The translations under genes and the position numbers were made by a program. A stretch of 64,000 nt of DNA from DATJGR01 sp963787045 (GTDB lineage Bacteria; Pseudomonadota; Gammaproteobacteria; Pseudomonadales; Azotimanducaceae): NCBI GenBank assembly GCA_963787045.1, contig CAWBBR010000008.1, positions 1-64,000 of the forward strand. The letters are read 5' to 3'. Positions 63,245-64,000 of this stretch are shown piece after piece. Position 1 is the stretch's first letter. Every line of letters begins with the position of its first letter. Below the pieces are notes generated by a model. The model had not been told where the DNA came from and did not search any database. It worked only from the letters and a program-made list of their open reading frames with translations.

Positions 63245-64000
63245 TGTCCAGACTTCCCGTAATCGTCGGGCTCGGCGGCATCAATGCCGCCGGCCGGTTG
63301 TCGTTACATCACGCGTACCGTCGTATGGTCATCGACGCCCTGCCGAGCGCAGTCGCGGCGTCGACCTATCGCAGCCTCGCCGGGCTGATGAACATCCACA
63401 AGAACACCGACGAAACGGCCACCCGCGACTACATCAACGCGCACACGCTCGTCCGGAAGATCGAGTGCTTCGACACGGCCAGCATTCCGTGGCAGCGCAA
63501 CGTCACGTTGGGCCCGATCGGAGAGTCGCTGACGTTCAAGATGCAACGACGCCAGCTGCCGGACCGCGTGCCGCCCGACTGGCAGATCAGCGCAGACGGC
63601 GACAAGGACGTCACGGTCACCGTGCCCGGCAAACTGCACGCCCTGATCGAGGACATGCGCATCTCACGGGTGACGTCGGCCGGCCAGGTGCCCACCGGCT
63701 TCGACCCTGACCGCCTCTATCAGTCGCGCAACCATCCGCGCGGTCTCGCGTTGACGATCTTCGGCGCGTCCGACGCGGTGCGTTCGTTGGGCATCGATTG
63801 GGACGTGCTGCGCCAGACCGTGCAGCCGGACCAGTTCGCGGTGTACTCCGGCAGCGCCATGGGTCAGCTCGACTTCGACGGCACCGGCGGGATGATGCAG
63901 TCCGCGCTGATGGGCAAACGCGTTACCTCGAAACAGTTGCCGCTCGGACTGTGCGAGATGCCGGCCGACTTCATCAACGCCTATGTGCTCGGCAGCCTCG
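63245..64000 (+). CDS. Beta-ketoacyl synthase, large type (N-terminal part)
   Basis: GTG at 63245 opens SRLPVIVGLGGINAAGRLS, the start of a long ketoacyl synthase family that precedes the usual FabF domain with about 200 extra residues. The end reached in the window, EMPADFINAYVLGS, is just before the expected catalytic Cys. The open frame runs to the window edge (252 codons). The catalytic triad is outside the window. A -10-like TACAAT at 63204-63209 precedes it without a clear -35. Confidence 0.8.

Overview
The window looks like a chromosomal segment of a GC-rich Gammaproteobacterium with an outer membrane, an aerobic heterotroph that breaks down lipids or other organic acids. The taxonomic signal is the gene order around 39-46.4 kb: lptG-lptF divergent from pepA-holC-(small unknown gene)-valS, a typical gammaproteobacterial arrangement. 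I cannot go below class with confidence. Steroidobacter/Nevskia-like lineages would fit the catabolic content, but that is a guess. No rRNA, tRNA, CRISPR array, transposase or phage gene was seen.

Layout. 1-4.3 kb (minus): a Tat-exported molybdenum oxidoreductase cut by the window edge, its cytochrome b partner, a GNAT acetyltransferase, a GST and a sugar-symporter-like MFS protein. 4.3-6.1 kb: a divergent PLP aminotransferase, then an RNHCP zinc-binding protein and a tiny unknown gene. 6.2-19.5 kb (minus): twelve closely packed co-directional genes (NTF2-like protein, zinc alcohol dehydrogenase, LLM flavin oxidoreductase, acetoacetate-decarboxylase-fold protein, GMC oxidoreductase, O-methyltransferase, two acyl-CoA dehydrogenases, alpha/beta hydrolase, D-aminoacylase-type amidohydrolase, beta-lactamase-fold hydrolase, MFS exporter). 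This reads as a catabolic island for an unknown substrate. 19.6-25.1 kb: RIO-type kinase, TauD dioxygenase, ion channel, esterase-type serine hydrolase, RidA protein and Rieske oxygenase. 25.2-31.2 kb: a secreted subtilisin with a ten-copy hexapeptide tail, divergent from a very large hybrid sensor kinase with an extracytoplasmic propeller. 31.2-38.9 kb: small housekeeping and stress genes (a Lys-rich 45-residue protein, cold-shock protein, DoxX-like protein, GIY-YIG nuclease, class II amidotransferase, HAD phosphatase, S1/P1 nuclease, thiolase-like protein, RDD protein). 38.9-49.9 kb: lptGF, pepA-holC-valS, a quinone oxidoreductase, an orphan hisH-hisF pair and hemH. 49.9-54.1 kb: a type B carboxylesterase, then an overlapping GST and a SLOG-like/multi-transmembrane protein. 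54.1-64 kb: a LysR/TSUP pair, a large locus carrying all four acetyl-CoA carboxylase functions, moaB, a MaoC-like hydratase, a thiolase and the start of a large ketoacyl synthase.

About ten genes are broken by single-base indels, usually beside short runs of G or C and without accompanying nonsense mutations. The breaks are dense in 17.3-17.95 kb and 50.1-53.0 kb and absent from long stretches such as lptG-valS. I read most of them as residual sequencing or assembly errors. Real decay cannot be excluded for the two dense clusters. Coordinates of broken genes span the whole reconstructed gene.

The most unusual content is the SLOG-like plus transmembrane gene at 51.4-53.1 kb, which resembles predicted nucleotide-sensing, membrane-acting conflict effectors. 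Next come the four-function acetyl-CoA carboxylase locus and the subtilisin tail repeat.
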